64,000 nt of DNA from Cyclobacterium marinum DSM 745 (GTDB taxonomy: Bacteria; Bacteroidota; Bacteroidia; Cytophagales; Cyclobacteriaceae). The position numbers and the translations under genes were made by a program. The notes beneath the pieces are model-generated. The model had not been told where the DNA came from. It was given only the letters and a program-made list of their open reading frames with translations, and searched no databases. Below are positions 19,987 to 30,500 of the stretch, piece by piece. The stretch is from NCBI RefSeq assembly GCF_000222485.1, contig NC_015914.1:5624001-5688000 (forward strand), in the 5' to 3' direction. Within the stretch, counting starts at the first letter, position 1; each line of letters opens with the position of its first letter.

Positions 19987-20309
19987 CGCCCCGACAGGGC
20001 TCAAAACAATTCGGGATTTATGTAAAATGGATGCCACCCTTTCCTCAGGATTTAAATATTTACCTATTGCCACAGGGCCGACACCCTGTGCTAAGTTACT
20101 ATGCACTTTCAGGGCTAAAATAAAAAAATATCCCGTTTATAAGTTCATTTTCAACTAAAAACCCAAGGTGGTTAAGCACAAACTCCTACAAATCAATCCC
20201 AGCCCTGAAAGGGACAAATACAATAGCACAGGGTGAAGCCCTGTGTGGAAAATCAGTATTGCAACCTAAGCCCTGCAGGGGCGAAATATTTGAGCAATTC
20301 GGGATTTAT
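19987..20309. repeat. REP-like palindromic repeat cluster
   Basis: Nested repeats follow the barrel gene. An inner inverted pair (about 20063-20118 and 20200-20250) shares AGCCCTGAAAG and TAGCACAGGGTG blocks; each arm carries its own hairpin (CACAGGG/CCCTGTG at 20071-20090 and 20227-20245). An outer pair of identical 15-base direct repeats (CAATTCGGGATTTAT at 20007-20021 and 20295-20309) brackets them, next to a CCCTGCAGGG palindrome at 20271-20280. This resembles extragenic palindromes common in Bacteroidota genomes. Confidence 0.7.
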
Positions 20310-20399
20310 AAGTATTGAATACTTGTCCAAAATTAAGTTTACCGATTATCATTCAAATACTGCTTTAGGTTTACATTTCACGTAAAAAAATCCCCTTTA

Positions 20400-20419
20400 C
20401 CCTCCGCCGTGGCGGAGGG
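20400..20419. repeat. GC-rich perfect hairpin
   Basis: A perfect 9-bp stem (CCCTCCGCC / GGCGGAGGG) with a GT loop stands out from AT-rich surroundings. It is followed by ATTTGT, a poor T run, so it is more likely an extragenic palindrome than a terminator. Confidence 0.6.
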
Positions 20420-21130
20420 ATTTGTAACGTTTGGATTAGCGAATACATTTTTACATTTCACTTTCTCAGACCAACCTAAAAGCCTAGGGCTTTTTAAAAT
20501 AAATTGGCACCTATCTCTGTAAAAAGCAATGGGATCTTTCCCAAATAGGGGTACTTCATAAGTCCCCCTATCCACCTAAAAAGTCACCTCCCCCACTTCA
20601 TAAATAGGTAGGTGGACTTAAAACTGACAAGCTTGAGGTTCTGAACTCAAACGTTGGAGTTCAGAAGTGGGGCTTTTCACCTCAAAACTGAAAATTTCCA
20701 CTGAAAAATGACAACATTTTGATTAATAGATAAAAAGACTGACATTTTTACCGGAAAATGCTGATCTCGAAAACGATTTTGGGTACTTCGGAAGTGGGTA
20801 AGGGGACTTCGGAACTCCTCCTGTCAGGTTTTTATATGGAAGCGATCGGTTCGGAAGTGGGGAATTGAGGATAATAAGTTGAAATTTTCGGCTTTTTGGT
20901 TAAATATTGGTGTTTTTAGGTTCACACTTCTATTAAAAACTGACAAGGGTGAAGGAAATAATCGCAATGGTGAATTAAAAAGATGCTAGAAACCGTCTTT
21001 TAAGTAGAAGGTTGACAAGAGATATAGTATTTTTCAAGCAAAATAAGGCGAAAAAAATAGGTACAGCCTGAACTTTTTTCAGGACTGGTCTTTCAGGACT
21101 GGATTTATTGAATGAAGGCCTGCATTTCGT
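20420..21130. other. Noncoding region with short repeated strings
   Basis: No plausible gene is seen. The stretch contains repeated words such as TTCGGAAGTGGG (two or more times between 20780 and 20860) and a small hairpin GAACTC/GAGTTC at 20643-20662. It may be decayed repeat or insertion-sequence DNA, but nothing in it is recognisable. Confidence 0.45.
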
Positions 21131-21162
21131 AAAATAAAAGGCACATTCATGCCTTTTATTTT
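21131..21162. terminator. Terminator at the end of the beta-glucan locus
   Basis: A perfect 13-bp stem (AAAATAAAAGGCA / TGCCTTTTATTTT) with a 6-base loop lies 27 bases past the last gene of the minus-strand SusC-to-glucanase operon. The U-rich stem edge fits intrinsic termination. Confidence 0.8.
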
Positions 21163-21188
21163 TATACTATCTACTTTAATTTAATCTG

Positions 21189-22775
21189 TTACTCCTCAGA
21201 AACACTAAACCCAAGCTTGTCCAAACCTTCTTGCACTTCTGGGGCAGCCATAAATAACTCCCATCCCAATCCTGTGCGATAATTCTCTATCATGGCTACA
21301 ATGGGTCCCTGATCAATGGCCAAATACCGCTGTGGATACCAATCCTTTTCCGGACTTAAGGCATCATAAAAACCATAACGCCCAAAAACCTTTTCACCAT
21401 AATTGTAATATAAATTCCTGATTACCGCCATGCTTTCCTCCGGGGTATACGGTATGGAGGACAAGGCTGCAGTGGGCGAAATCACGCCCAAATCTGCTCC
21501 CGGCTTGTGGGCTGCATAGCCTGTTACCGTATAACTTGCCGTTAGGCCCCAAAGGTCTTCACCATAGCCCTTAAAGCCACCTTCATTTTCAACACACCAT
21601 TGCCGATTGATCAAAGTATGGTTGCGGTTGTTTTCCCAATAGTTAGCATATTTATCTGCTAATCCTCTGGGGTCCAAACCCAAATAAGAATAATGAGACC
21701 AGAACAATGGGCCACCATACTCAGGCGATCCGTTGTGTTTGAGGGGCAATTGGTGTCCATAGGCTTCGGTATTCCCTACAATTTCACCATTCCTTGCCCA
21801 GCCTTTATGGTAGACCGAAGCCGGCACAGCATGTGTTGGAGAGGATGCCGCCAACACATAGGTAATCATACATTCATCATAGCCCTTTATGCCAAAATTC
21901 TTTTGCCACCCAAAATTAGGAGACCAGTGCCAATACAATATATCTTGCCCCCCCTGAGTATACCAGGTCCAGTCCATTGATTTCCATAGCTCATCTATCC
22001 TATTGGCCAATGCTTTCTCTTGCTCATTGCCGTTTTTGTAATATTCCCTTACTGCCAAAAGCCCCTGCATCAAGAAGGCTGATTCAACCAGGTCTCCGCC
22101 ATCATCATCCTTACCAAAAGGCTTCACTTTACCATTTTCTCCATGGATCCAATGGGACCAAACCCCATGAAACCTGTCGGCATTTTCCAAAAAGTCAATA
22201 ATGCGCTCAAAACGTTTGAAACCCTCTTCTCTGCTCACCCAAGCTCTCTCAATTCCGGCAATCAGACCAAATAGTCCAAAACCTGTCCCTCCTGTGGTCA
22301 CTACATTTTGGTCATTTTGGGGATAGTTTCCATCCATATGAATACGCTCTCTTGCCATTCCTGAATTGGGTTCTGCACCTTCCCAAAAATACCGAAATGT
22401 GTAATACTGCACCATGTCCAATAGTTCTTCATCCGTCATGGATCGGGTAGCAACGGTAGTCTCCCCCAAACTCTCTGTATCGTCTTTTAATTGGGCTTCC
22501 ACCTTGTAAGAAAGTGTAAGCTCAGTTCCCAAGTCATTGACGAAATCAAGGTAAATGGTGTCCTTAATACTTACTCTTTCTGTATAATCGCTGTCTTCTT
22601 TTTTAACGAAAACAGTATAAGATTCAGCTCCTAGGACAGGCTCCCATTGCAATTCTACATGCCTGGCATAGCCTTTGGCAAGGATTCTATTAGATGAGAC
22701 CTCTTTTTCGGAGCAGCCTAAAACAAGGAGTCCAATCCCGATAATAATAAAATATGCATTGAATATCTTCTTCAT
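21189..22775 (-). CDS. PF10091 glycoamylase-domain lipoprotein (GH144-like endo-beta-1,2-glucanase)
   Basis: Predicted surface or periplasmic lipoprotein (signal ending LLVLGC, cysteine near residue 21) with a fibronectin-III-like domain at about 25-110 and a glycoamylase (PF10091) alpha/alpha barrel from about 115 to the end. Family segments are YTFRYFWEGAEPNSGMARER, VTTGGTGFGLFGL, RFHGVWSHWI, DDGGDLVESAFLMQGLL, WHWSPNFGW and DQGPIVAMIENYRTG. In Bacteroidota, PF10091 enzymes of this kind form GH144 and cut beta-1,2-glucan. It is the last gene of the operon and a paralogue of the preceding one. Glucanase specificity is inferred from family and context; older annotation calls these glucoamylases. 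Confidence 0.85.
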   Translation of the reverse strand: MKKIFNAYFIIIGIGLLVLGCSEKEVSSNRILAKGYARHVELQWEPVLGAESYTVFVKKEDSDYTERVSIKDTIYLDFVNDLGTELTLSYKVEAQLKDDTESLGETTVATRSMTDEELLDMVQYYTFRYFWEGAEPNSGMARERIHMDGNYPQNDQNVVTTGGTGFGLFGLIAGIERAWVSREEGFKRFERIIDFLENADRFHGVWSHWIHGENGKVKPFGKDDDGGDLVESAFLMQGLLAVREYYKNGNEQEKALANRIDELWKSMDWTWYTQGGQDILYWHWSPNFGWQKNFGIKGYDECMITYVLAASSPTHAVPASVYHKGWARNGEIVGNTEAYGHQLPLKHNGSPEYGGPLFWSHYSYLGLDPRGLADKYANYWENNRNHTLINRQWCVENEGGFKGYGEDLWGLTASYTVTGYAAHKPGADLGVISPTAALSSIPYTPEESMAVIRNLYYNYGEKVFGRYGFYDALSPEKDWYPQRYLAIDQGPIVAMIENYRTGLGWELFMAAPEVQEGLDKLGFSVSEE

Positions 22776-22810
22776 TTGATTTGTATTTTAATGGCCAGAC
22801 CTTTTATATT

Positions 22811-24775
22811 TTAATAAGTAAAACCTAACTTATCCAGGCCTGCTTTCACTTGTTCATTTTTCATAAATTGATTCCATAATAATCCGCTTCTATGGTTTTC
22901 AATCATTATAATTATTGGCCCCTGGTCTATGGCTAAGTAGCTGTCAGCAAACCAATCATCGGTAAGGTTAAAGGCATCATAAAAACCATATTCTCCCCAT
23001 AACTTATCCCCCAAACTATAATAATAAAATTTGAGTGCTTCCATAGAAGCTTCCGGGGTATAGGGCATGGCCGAAAGGGCCGCTGTTGGTGTCACAACAC
23101 CTATGTCATTTGTTGGGGAATGCGCACCATAACCTGCTTGATTGTCGCTGGCTGTTAGTCCCCACATTTCCGCACTATACCCTACAAATCCCAAACTATT
23201 TTGTACTGCATAAGCCCTATGAATCTTACTGTGACTCACATTCTGATCCCAATAGTTTGCATATTGGTCTTGAAGAGATCTAGGGTCTAAACCTAAAAAT
23301 GAGTAATGCGAATAAAACAGTGGGCCTCCCATCTCAGGACCTAAAGGCAGGACCTGATCGAAATAGGTATTGCCATTGACCATAGCTCCAGACCTGGCCC
23401 AACCCTGGTGGTACACCTCTGGGTCAATAGCATGGGTTGGAGAAGCTGCGGCCAAAACATATACAATCAAAGCCTCATTGTAGCCTGTCACAGGCAAATT
23501 CATATCCCAGGCATGATTGGGGGACCAATGCCAGAACAATTTGTTCTGACCTCCTCGGGTATACCATTCCCATTCAACTTCTTCCCACAGCTTGTTGATC
23601 TGCCCTATCATTTCATTTTCTTTTGGATTGTTGGGGTCCAAATATTCTTTTACCGTTAACAACCCTTGCGCCAACAGTGCTGTTTCTACAAGATCTCCTC
23701 CATCATCTTTGGGACTGAAAGGAATCACTTTCCCTGTATTTCCATCCAACCAATGAGGCCACGCCCCATGAAACCGGTCAGCTTTAGACAAAAAATCTAC
23801 GACTTTTCTCCACCTTTCCACACCTTCACTTCTACTGATAAAGCCTCTTTCTATTCCCACAATAAGTGCCATCATGCCAAAGCCCGTTCCCCCTGTGGTC
23901 ACAAGATCTCCGGATGTATTTCTTTCCCTGATCATCCCACTGCTTGGATGAGCAAAATCCCAAAAGTATTTAAAGGTTTGTTCCTGAATAAGTGTTAATA
24001 AGGCCGCATCATCCAAAGCCGGAAACTTATTTTCTTCAGATTTCCCGGTATAAAATTCCAAGGTAAACGCTTCCAGAACTTTAGGTTCAGCTGCTTGAGC
24101 AAGGTCCTTGATTGTAAAAGTATGCTTTTTGAAATCCTTTAGTTTATCTGCACTTTTTACAAACCAGGAGGCATCATCATCTCCTGCCTCTAATAGCAGT
24201 TCCTTGGCCACTCCATCTTGTGTTAATTCAAGGTGCTCCAATGTTAGGGCGGTAGGCTTAGAGAAGGTGAGCTTTAGGGAAAAGGAGACGGCCTCATTTG
24301 CCCAACGGCGATTTCCAATCCATTCAGCTCCTTGGATCTCAAAATCCACTAGGCTTGAAGCTGCTGATTGGGTGGTGTAATTTACACTATAGCCCAAAAA
24401 AAGTCCTTCCATGGCCCCATTTAGCCCCTCCTCGATTTCCAAGACATAGGTGGTACCGGGTTTCATCAAACCAATAACCTGTATCCTGACCTCCTTATTT
24501 TCACTGAAGAAGTTGAGATTAAAATTTACGGATTGACCCGACTCTTTTTCCTTTATCTGAATAGATTCCTCCAAATTGACCTGATCAACTGCAGAAGAAA
24601 AATATATGGTAATGCTTTCATTGGTCTCTATTCCAGAATTTTGATCGTAATCCTGACTTAAGACCAGAGATCCTGCCATTACCTTTGTTACTTGCAAAAT
24701 AGGCTGTTCGACTGTTTCCTCCTGACAGGAAAAGAATATAATAAGGAAAAAAAAGCAATAAGTTATTCTAGGCAT
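22811..24775 (-). CDS. PF10091 glycoamylase-domain lipoprotein with Ig-like N-terminus (GH144-like)
   Basis: Second PF10091 enzyme, 654 residues, with a lipoprotein leader ending IIFFSC (cysteine at 17). The N-terminal 240 residues form Big_5/Ig-like domains (TNESITIYFSSAVDQVNLEE, then a second module with FSKPTALTLEHLELTQ), probably spacers or glycan-binding modules. The catalytic domain from about 260 shows FKYFWDFAHPSSGMIRER, LVTTGGTGFGMMALI, DRFHGAWPHWLDG, KDDGGDLVETALLAQGLL, WHWSPNHAWD and AIDQGPIIIMIENHRSG. It parallels the downstream paralogue but has a different N-terminus, so the two may act at different places or on different chain lengths. Spacing between them is 35 bases. Confidence 0.85.
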   Translation of the reverse strand: MPRITYCFFFLIIFFSCQEETVEQPILQVTKVMAGSLVLSQDYDQNSGIETNESITIYFSSAVDQVNLEESIQIKEKESGQSVNFNLNFFSENKEVRIQVIGLMKPGTTYVLEIEEGLNGAMEGLFLGYSVNYTTQSAASSLVDFEIQGAEWIGNRRWANEAVSFSLKLTFSKPTALTLEHLELTQDGVAKELLLEAGDDDASWFVKSADKLKDFKKHTFTIKDLAQAAEPKVLEAFTLEFYTGKSEENKFPALDDAALLTLIQEQTFKYFWDFAHPSSGMIRERNTSGDLVTTGGTGFGMMALIVGIERGFISRSEGVERWRKVVDFLSKADRFHGAWPHWLDGNTGKVIPFSPKDDGGDLVETALLAQGLLTVKEYLDPNNPKENEMIGQINKLWEEVEWEWYTRGGQNKLFWHWSPNHAWDMNLPVTGYNEALIVYVLAAASPTHAIDPEVYHQGWARSGAMVNGNTYFDQVLPLGPEMGGPLFYSHYSFLGLDPRSLQDQYANYWDQNVSHSKIHRAYAVQNSLGFVGYSAEMWGLTASDNQAGYGAHSPTNDIGVVTPTAALSAMPYTPEASMEALKFYYYSLGDKLWGEYGFYDAFNLTDDWFADSYLAIDQGPIIIMIENHRSGLLWNQFMKNEQVKAGLDKLGFTY

Positions 24776-24836
24776 GGGGTAGAAAATAAAAAATGGTAGC
24801 CCGCCCGATAATTCAGGCTACCATTCAGTGTACGGC

Positions 24837-25946
24837 TTAATTACTTTCAGTAGAAATAATCCCTTTTATTTCTTCTTGGCTCAATACGGAATCAAAAATC
24901 CTCAGCTCATCAATCAAGCCTGAAGTAGATAAATGACCCCAGCCTGCAAACCTGGGAGCTCCGGAGCCAACAGACAATAAGTCACACCCCGTCCAGTCTA
25001 TACCCGGAAAACCGTTTTGACTAACTACTTCACCATCGATATAAACAGTAGCTTGATCCGGACCGATCGTAAAGGCAATATGACTCCATTCGCCGGTGCT
25101 TGGATCAATGTCGGCAGCAGCACCGCCATCAAACCAACTTTCACCTGTGCCTGTTCCTATATTTAATTTTATCCGTTGCATGCCTCCGGCGTTTTCTCTA
25201 AACAGCCTAAAGCCTGAGGTTCTATTGTTCATTGCTGATGGATTGGTTTCATCCGGAGGTCCCATCACCAGAAGGCCTGCCCTGTCCGGATCGGCGTTAA
25301 CCTTGTACCAGAAGACGGCACTAAATGAGTTGCTCTTCAAGCCTTCAGTAGGGAATTTCAGATAGGAGTCGGTATTTCCGGCATAAGCTTTGGACACAAT
25401 GCCATCGGCAAAGGCCGGCGCACCAGCAATATCAGGAGATAAAAGCTGAATCAATTCCACATAATCCCCATCAAATGGCAAGTAAAACACCTCATTGTCA
25501 TAAATGGGTTGATAAGGCTCCGTTTTTTCAAAAGTGATGGACTCAGTAGCCGATTTACCGGACATGTCTGTGGCCGTTACTTCAAGCAAATGTTGCCCAT
25601 TGGTTAGGCCTTCAAAATTGTATACAGATAAAAACCTCCTATAATCGGGAAAATCATTGAAACTAGCAATTTCGCTTCCATCCATAACCAATGAGACCCT
25701 CTCAATTTCAATATCATCAATTACCTCCAAGTCTATATTTATGTCGGTCACATCCTCAACAACACGAATTTGAGTTCCTTCACTTGGGAAATTAACAGTG
25801 ATTTCAGGCGCCTCATTATCCGAGTCCGGTGCCACATAGTCGATATCATCAATGTATCCATCTGTACATGAACTGATGATTATAGACATCAAAACAATAA
25901 AACTTAACCTATTCTTTATCATTGGATTACATTTTATTTTTTTCAT
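24837..25946 (-). CDS. LamG-like jelly-roll surface lipoprotein with Ig-like domain
   Basis: Predicted lipoprotein (SIIISSC) with an Ig-like domain at about 45-140 (APEITVNFPSEGTQIRVVED) and a concanavalin-A/LamG jelly-roll domain at about 155-365, including TGEWSHIAFTIGPDQATVYI and STSGLIDELRIFDSVLS. Such proteins in the SusE/SusF position of a glycan locus usually bind the polysaccharide at the cell surface. The ATG at 25946 overlaps the SusD stop by one base (TAATG), suggesting coupling; an internal ATG at 25922 would give a more compact leader MIKNRLSFIVLM. Confidence 0.8.
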   Translation of the reverse strand: MKKIKCNPMIKNRLSFIVLMSIIISSCTDGYIDDIDYVAPDSDNEAPEITVNFPSEGTQIRVVEDVTDINIDLEVIDDIEIERVSLVMDGSEIASFNDFPDYRRFLSVYNFEGLTNGQHLLEVTATDMSGKSATESITFEKTEPYQPIYDNEVFYLPFDGDYVELIQLLSPDIAGAPAFADGIVSKAYAGNTDSYLKFPTEGLKSNSFSAVFWYKVNADPDRAGLLVMGPPDETNPSAMNNRTSGFRLFRENAGGMQRIKLNIGTGTGESWFDGGAAADIDPSTGEWSHIAFTIGPDQATVYIDGEVVSQNGFPGIDWTGCDLLSVGSGAPRFAGWGHLSTSGLIDELRIFDSVLSQEEIKGIISTESN

Positions 25947-27487
25947 TAATTATTGTTTGCCGCCTCTTTGATTTGAGGTAAAATATCTTGTTGTTCAAGG
26001 GGATAAGGCAAGAATCTATCTGAGCCGGCATCATAGGTTCTTCCCCCATAATTAAGGGCATCGGTTTTGTCATGCCGAACCAAATCATAATATCGAATCC
26101 CCCATTCCATGCCAAATTCAGCAAATTTTTCATCCAAAACTGAATCAAGATCAACACCAGAAAGGTTTCCTAGGCCTGATCTGTTTCGTACCAAATTTAC
26201 GGCTTCATCTGCAGAAATCACCCCACCTGAGGCCCCACTTACCAACGCTTCAGCATGGATGAGTAGGATCTCAGCATATCTAATGCAGGTGAAATTTTTA
26301 TTTTCTCCATAAGAGAACCTTCCAGGTGTAAGTTGGGTAGAAGGCAGGTAATGTTTTCCACTGAGGAAATTATACCTTGGATGATTGTTAAAAACATCCC
26401 CATCTTCACTGCTGTTGCTTACCCAATTGGGCAGGGTGGAATAGGCAGGATCCGCTTGAATTTCTGCGATACCATCCGGGGTAAATAGCACAGTTGTAGA
26501 TAATCTTTCTTGCTCATTTCGGTCAAGCATGAATTTCACATACTTAAGAGATGGCTCCCAAAAGCCCCATCCTCCTCCGGCACCGGCAACAGTCGGTGTC
26601 CAATTGGCAGGGCCGAAAAAATCCCATAAATACCTGGTATTGGTTCCGCTTGCCTGACCAAAATCCGAATATTGCAACTCCAATAAATTCTCATCATTAA
26701 GTTTTCCGGGAAGTTTAAAGAGCTGGTAATAATCAGGCTCTAGGGTAAATAATCCACTTCCAATGATTTCATCTGTGGCATTTACTACTTCCGGGTAATT
26801 TTTCATTTCTAAATTGGCCAAAGCTTTCACTGCCAAAGCTGTATAGCGGGTTACTCCACCACGTACTTTTGACCGTTGATTGGGATGAACACTGGGAAGG
26901 TCGGGAATGGCTTCATCCATTTGTAAAGATATATGATCCATTACTGCGTCAAAATCTGAAAGCTCAACATTAAAAAGATGGCTTGGCTCTGATGAACTTG
27001 GGATCAATACTGAACCCCAAAGTTTAGCCAAATACATCAGTTCGTAAGCCCTCAGCACCTTGATTTCAGCAATATATTGGCGAGCATCAGCTTCATTAGC
27101 TCCGGCCTCTCTGTATTTTTCAATTTCCTCCATGGCGCCATGCCAAAAAAGGAGGTCTGAGTAAAGGTTAAGCCAAGTAGAGTTGTACATCCAAAAACTC
27201 CTATTGTACTGAAAATTATCAGTTTCTGTCAAAGGAACTTGATCCCCTCCTGCATTTACATCATCTCCTCTAACACTTATGATAGGGAAACTTTCCCACT
27301 GAAGGGAATAAAATTCATTGTATGCCCCATAAAGCAGCAAATCCATATTTTCAAACTGCGTGTAATCAGTATTTTCGGCAATAAATTTATTTTCCAGAGG
27401 TTCATCCAACAAATCTGTACAGGATTGACCTCCCAATCCTAAAATCAAAGCCAAAAACAAAACGATTTTATATTTCTTATTTCTCAT
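25946..27487 (-). CDS. SusD/RagB outer-membrane glycan-binding lipoprotein
   Basis: SusD-family lipoprotein (513 residues, leader ending GLGGQSC) that caps the SusC channel and binds glycan at the surface. Typical segments are CTDLLDEPLENKF, the TPR-rich core with AEIKVLRAYELMYLAKLWGSV, VKALANLEMKNYPEVVNATDEII, and the C-terminal RYAEILLIHAEALV and EFGMEWGIRYYDLVRHDK. It lies 13 bases after SusC. Substrate is inferred from the two GH144-like genes further along. Confidence 0.95.
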   Translation of the reverse strand: MRNKKYKIVLFLALILGLGGQSCTDLLDEPLENKFIAENTDYTQFENMDLLLYGAYNEFYSLQWESFPIISVRGDDVNAGGDQVPLTETDNFQYNRSFWMYNSTWLNLYSDLLFWHGAMEEIEKYREAGANEADARQYIAEIKVLRAYELMYLAKLWGSVLIPSSSEPSHLFNVELSDFDAVMDHISLQMDEAIPDLPSVHPNQRSKVRGGVTRYTALAVKALANLEMKNYPEVVNATDEIIGSGLFTLEPDYYQLFKLPGKLNDENLLELQYSDFGQASGTNTRYLWDFFGPANWTPTVAGAGGGWGFWEPSLKYVKFMLDRNEQERLSTTVLFTPDGIAEIQADPAYSTLPNWVSNSSEDGDVFNNHPRYNFLSGKHYLPSTQLTPGRFSYGENKNFTCIRYAEILLIHAEALVSGASGGVISADEAVNLVRNRSGLGNLSGVDLDSVLDEKFAEFGMEWGIRYYDLVRHDKTDALNYGGRTYDAGSDRFLPYPLEQQDILPQIKEAANNN

Positions 27488-27500
27488 CTTTGTTTCGAGT

Positions 27501-30500
27501 TTAAAGTTTGATATTTAATCCAAGCGTATAAGTGCCCGGTATAGGATACACTTGGCGATCTATACCATCGGCGACTTCAGGATTAAAGCCATTGTAGTTA
27601 AAAAGGGTAAGTGGCCTATCCGCAGTAAGTGTGATTCTACTTTCCGGAAAGTTCAAACCAAATAGTTGCTTGTCTTTTAAAGCATAGGTCAATCGAACAT
27701 TTTGAACCCTGAAATAGCTACCATCTTCCACAAAATAATTGCTTAGGTTTTGGTTCCAGCTCTTTCTAAGACCGGCTGCAGAAGGGTATTTGTTGGAAGT
27801 TCCCTCTCCCCTCCATAGGTTTTCTGCCAATTCAGCATCAATGTTGGTATCGTTAGTGAAAATTATTTCTCCCCTTTTCCGGTTGAGAATACTATTGCCA
27901 ACTTGGCCTTGGATCAAAGCAGAGAATTCAAAGTCTCTATAAGTAAAACCGGCATTGAATCCATAGGTATATTTGGGCAGAAATGAACCAAGTACTACCC
28001 TGTCTTCATCATTAATTAGCCCATCCTCATTTTGGTCTCTGAATATTAGGTCTCCCGGCTGTAAATTATTTTCTGAAATAAACTGAGAGGTATAACCATA
28101 ATTGTTGATTTGTTCTTCGGTCTGAAAAACACCATCCGTTTCATACCCGTAAAATGCAAGGTAAGGTTGACCTACGATGGATCGTTGTCTGAATTCAGCT
28201 GACCCTGCATCTAAACTTTCCGGTCCACCTAAACTTAAAACTGTGTTTTTCAGAGTACCAATGTTCCCTCCGAAATAATAAGAAAATTCAGGACTAACGA
28301 TGTCTTCCCAATTTAGTGAAAGCTCTAGGCCTTCATTTCTAATCTCTCCCACACTCCTTCTTTCACTTGCTCTAATCACCGGCGGAATAATGCTAACTGC
28401 CAGATTTCTGGTGTCTCTGACAAAATAATCAGCATCGAGAGCCAATCGTTCACCAAAAAACCTGGCATTTAAGCCAACATTTAACTCTACTGTGGTTTCC
28501 CAACGGTCGATGAGGTCAAAAGTCGGATCCAACCTCCGGCCAATTACCAAAACACCATCATAGGCGCCCCTGTTTTCTACCAATTCGGGGGCACCAACTG
28601 AAGAATTGATTCCATCGTTTCCAAGTTGTCCCCAAGAGCCTCTGATTTTTAAGAAATCTATTGCCGAAACATTAAAAAATGATTCTTCTGAAAGCACCCA
28701 TCCTGCTCCAAATGTGGCAAAGTTTCCCCACTTTTGCTGGAATTTATTGTTACCATCTCTTCTAAATGTTCCATACAAAAGGTATCGGTCTGCATAATTA
28801 TAAGCCACTCTTGAAAAATAAGATTGGTAGAAAAGTCGGTTTCCACCATCACCTATACCATTTAGGTCATAATCTGTAGCATTATTTAGATACCAAAACT
28901 CCTCTTCACCTCTTATAGGATCAGGATTGAGGTTTTCTCCACGAGCAAATAACACTTCATTCGTTTCACTCCTAAATGATTGACCTAAAACCACGGTTAG
29001 GTTATGTAGATCAAAATTATTTTGGTAGGTTAAAAAGTTGTCCCAAATCTGGTCAAACCTGCTAAATGAATTTCTTCGCAGGGAGGATTGTCTCTCCTCC
29101 CTACCGTCACTATAAGCAAACCCTACATTTCTGGAATTAACATTTTCCATACTGAAATTGTAAGAGGTTTTAAAAGTTAAGTTATTGGGAATAATCTCTA
29201 TTTCAGAATAAAAATTACCCAATAATTTGGCCACTTTATTTCTGTTGTCTGAATAAAGTAAATTGTAAAAAGGATTTTGGTTGCTTCTGTATCCTAATTG
29301 TTGAGCATTGGACAAACGATAGGGTGTAGCATCTGTATTGCTCTCATCGTAAACAGGCAAGATAGGTACTGCAAAATAGGAACGGAACCAAGCCCCATTG
29401 TCTCCATTGAATTGTTCAGCCGTACTTAAATTTAAATTACCTCCTACTGTCATCCATTCTTTTACATCTGTATCTAGCTTAACCCTAAAGTTCATTCGCT
29501 GATAACTATTGCGGGTCTCTTTCATTAAACCTTCTTGGTCAAAATAACTAGCACCTATGGAATACCTTGTCTTGGTACCTCCTCCGTTGAAAGAAAGATT
29601 GTGGTTTTGAATCGCTGCCGGGGCCATCATTTCCGAATACCAATCCGTATTTACTGCGGGTAAGGAGGGGTCTACATAACTTCTTCCATACCTCTGAATG
29701 GCATTTTGTACAAATGCCATATCAGCAGCCGATCCGGTTTCATTTACATATTGAACAAACTGCTGGGAATTGGCCATTTTCAAAACGTTTTGAGGATTTT
29801 GAATGCCGTAATAGCCATCGTAAACGATTTCAGGTTCTTGGTTGTAGTTTCCTCCTTTGGTTTCAATAACTACCACCCCAATGGCAGCACGAACCCCGTA
29901 TATGGCAGACGCAGAGGCATCCTTTAATACAGAAATGGATTCGATGTCATTGGGATTGAGAAAATCAATATTCTCAAAAAACATCCCGTCTACAACATAT
30001 AAAGGAGCTCCTCCTCCTTCAAACGACCCTACTCCACGAACCCTCACGGTGGGAGATGCTCCTGGAGCGCCATTACTTACAATTTGTACACCTGCAACCC
30101 TTCCTTGAAGGGCTTGCATGGCTTGGGAATTTGGAGTTTTAACAATGTCCTCTGATTTTACCGTGCTAATGGCCGACGTTAGGTCTCTTTCTCTTTGAGT
30201 ACCATAGCCAATGACAACCACTTCTTCAAGTCCTTGTGCATCTTCTTCAAAATTAACATTGATTGTACTTTGGTCACCAACAGTGATCTCCTGGGTTTCA
30301 AATCCTATAAATGAAAAAACCAGAACCGATTCTGAGGAGCTGACCTGCAATTCATAATTGCCATCAATATCTGTGACAGTTCCATTTCCTGTATTTTTCT
30401 CAAGGATATTAACCCCCGGAATGGACTCCCCTGAGGGGTCCTTGACGGTACCACTTACCGTTACCTCCTGTGCATACAATGCCTCGGATTTGGAGAAGAA

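Noticed and set aside
19870..20158. Small frames on both strands across the palindrome cluster
   Set aside because: They follow the repeat sequence and overlap the barrel gene's end; nothing supports expression.
20378..20575. 65-residue minus-strand frame
   Set aside because: It runs through the GC-rich hairpin and has no motif; likely chance.
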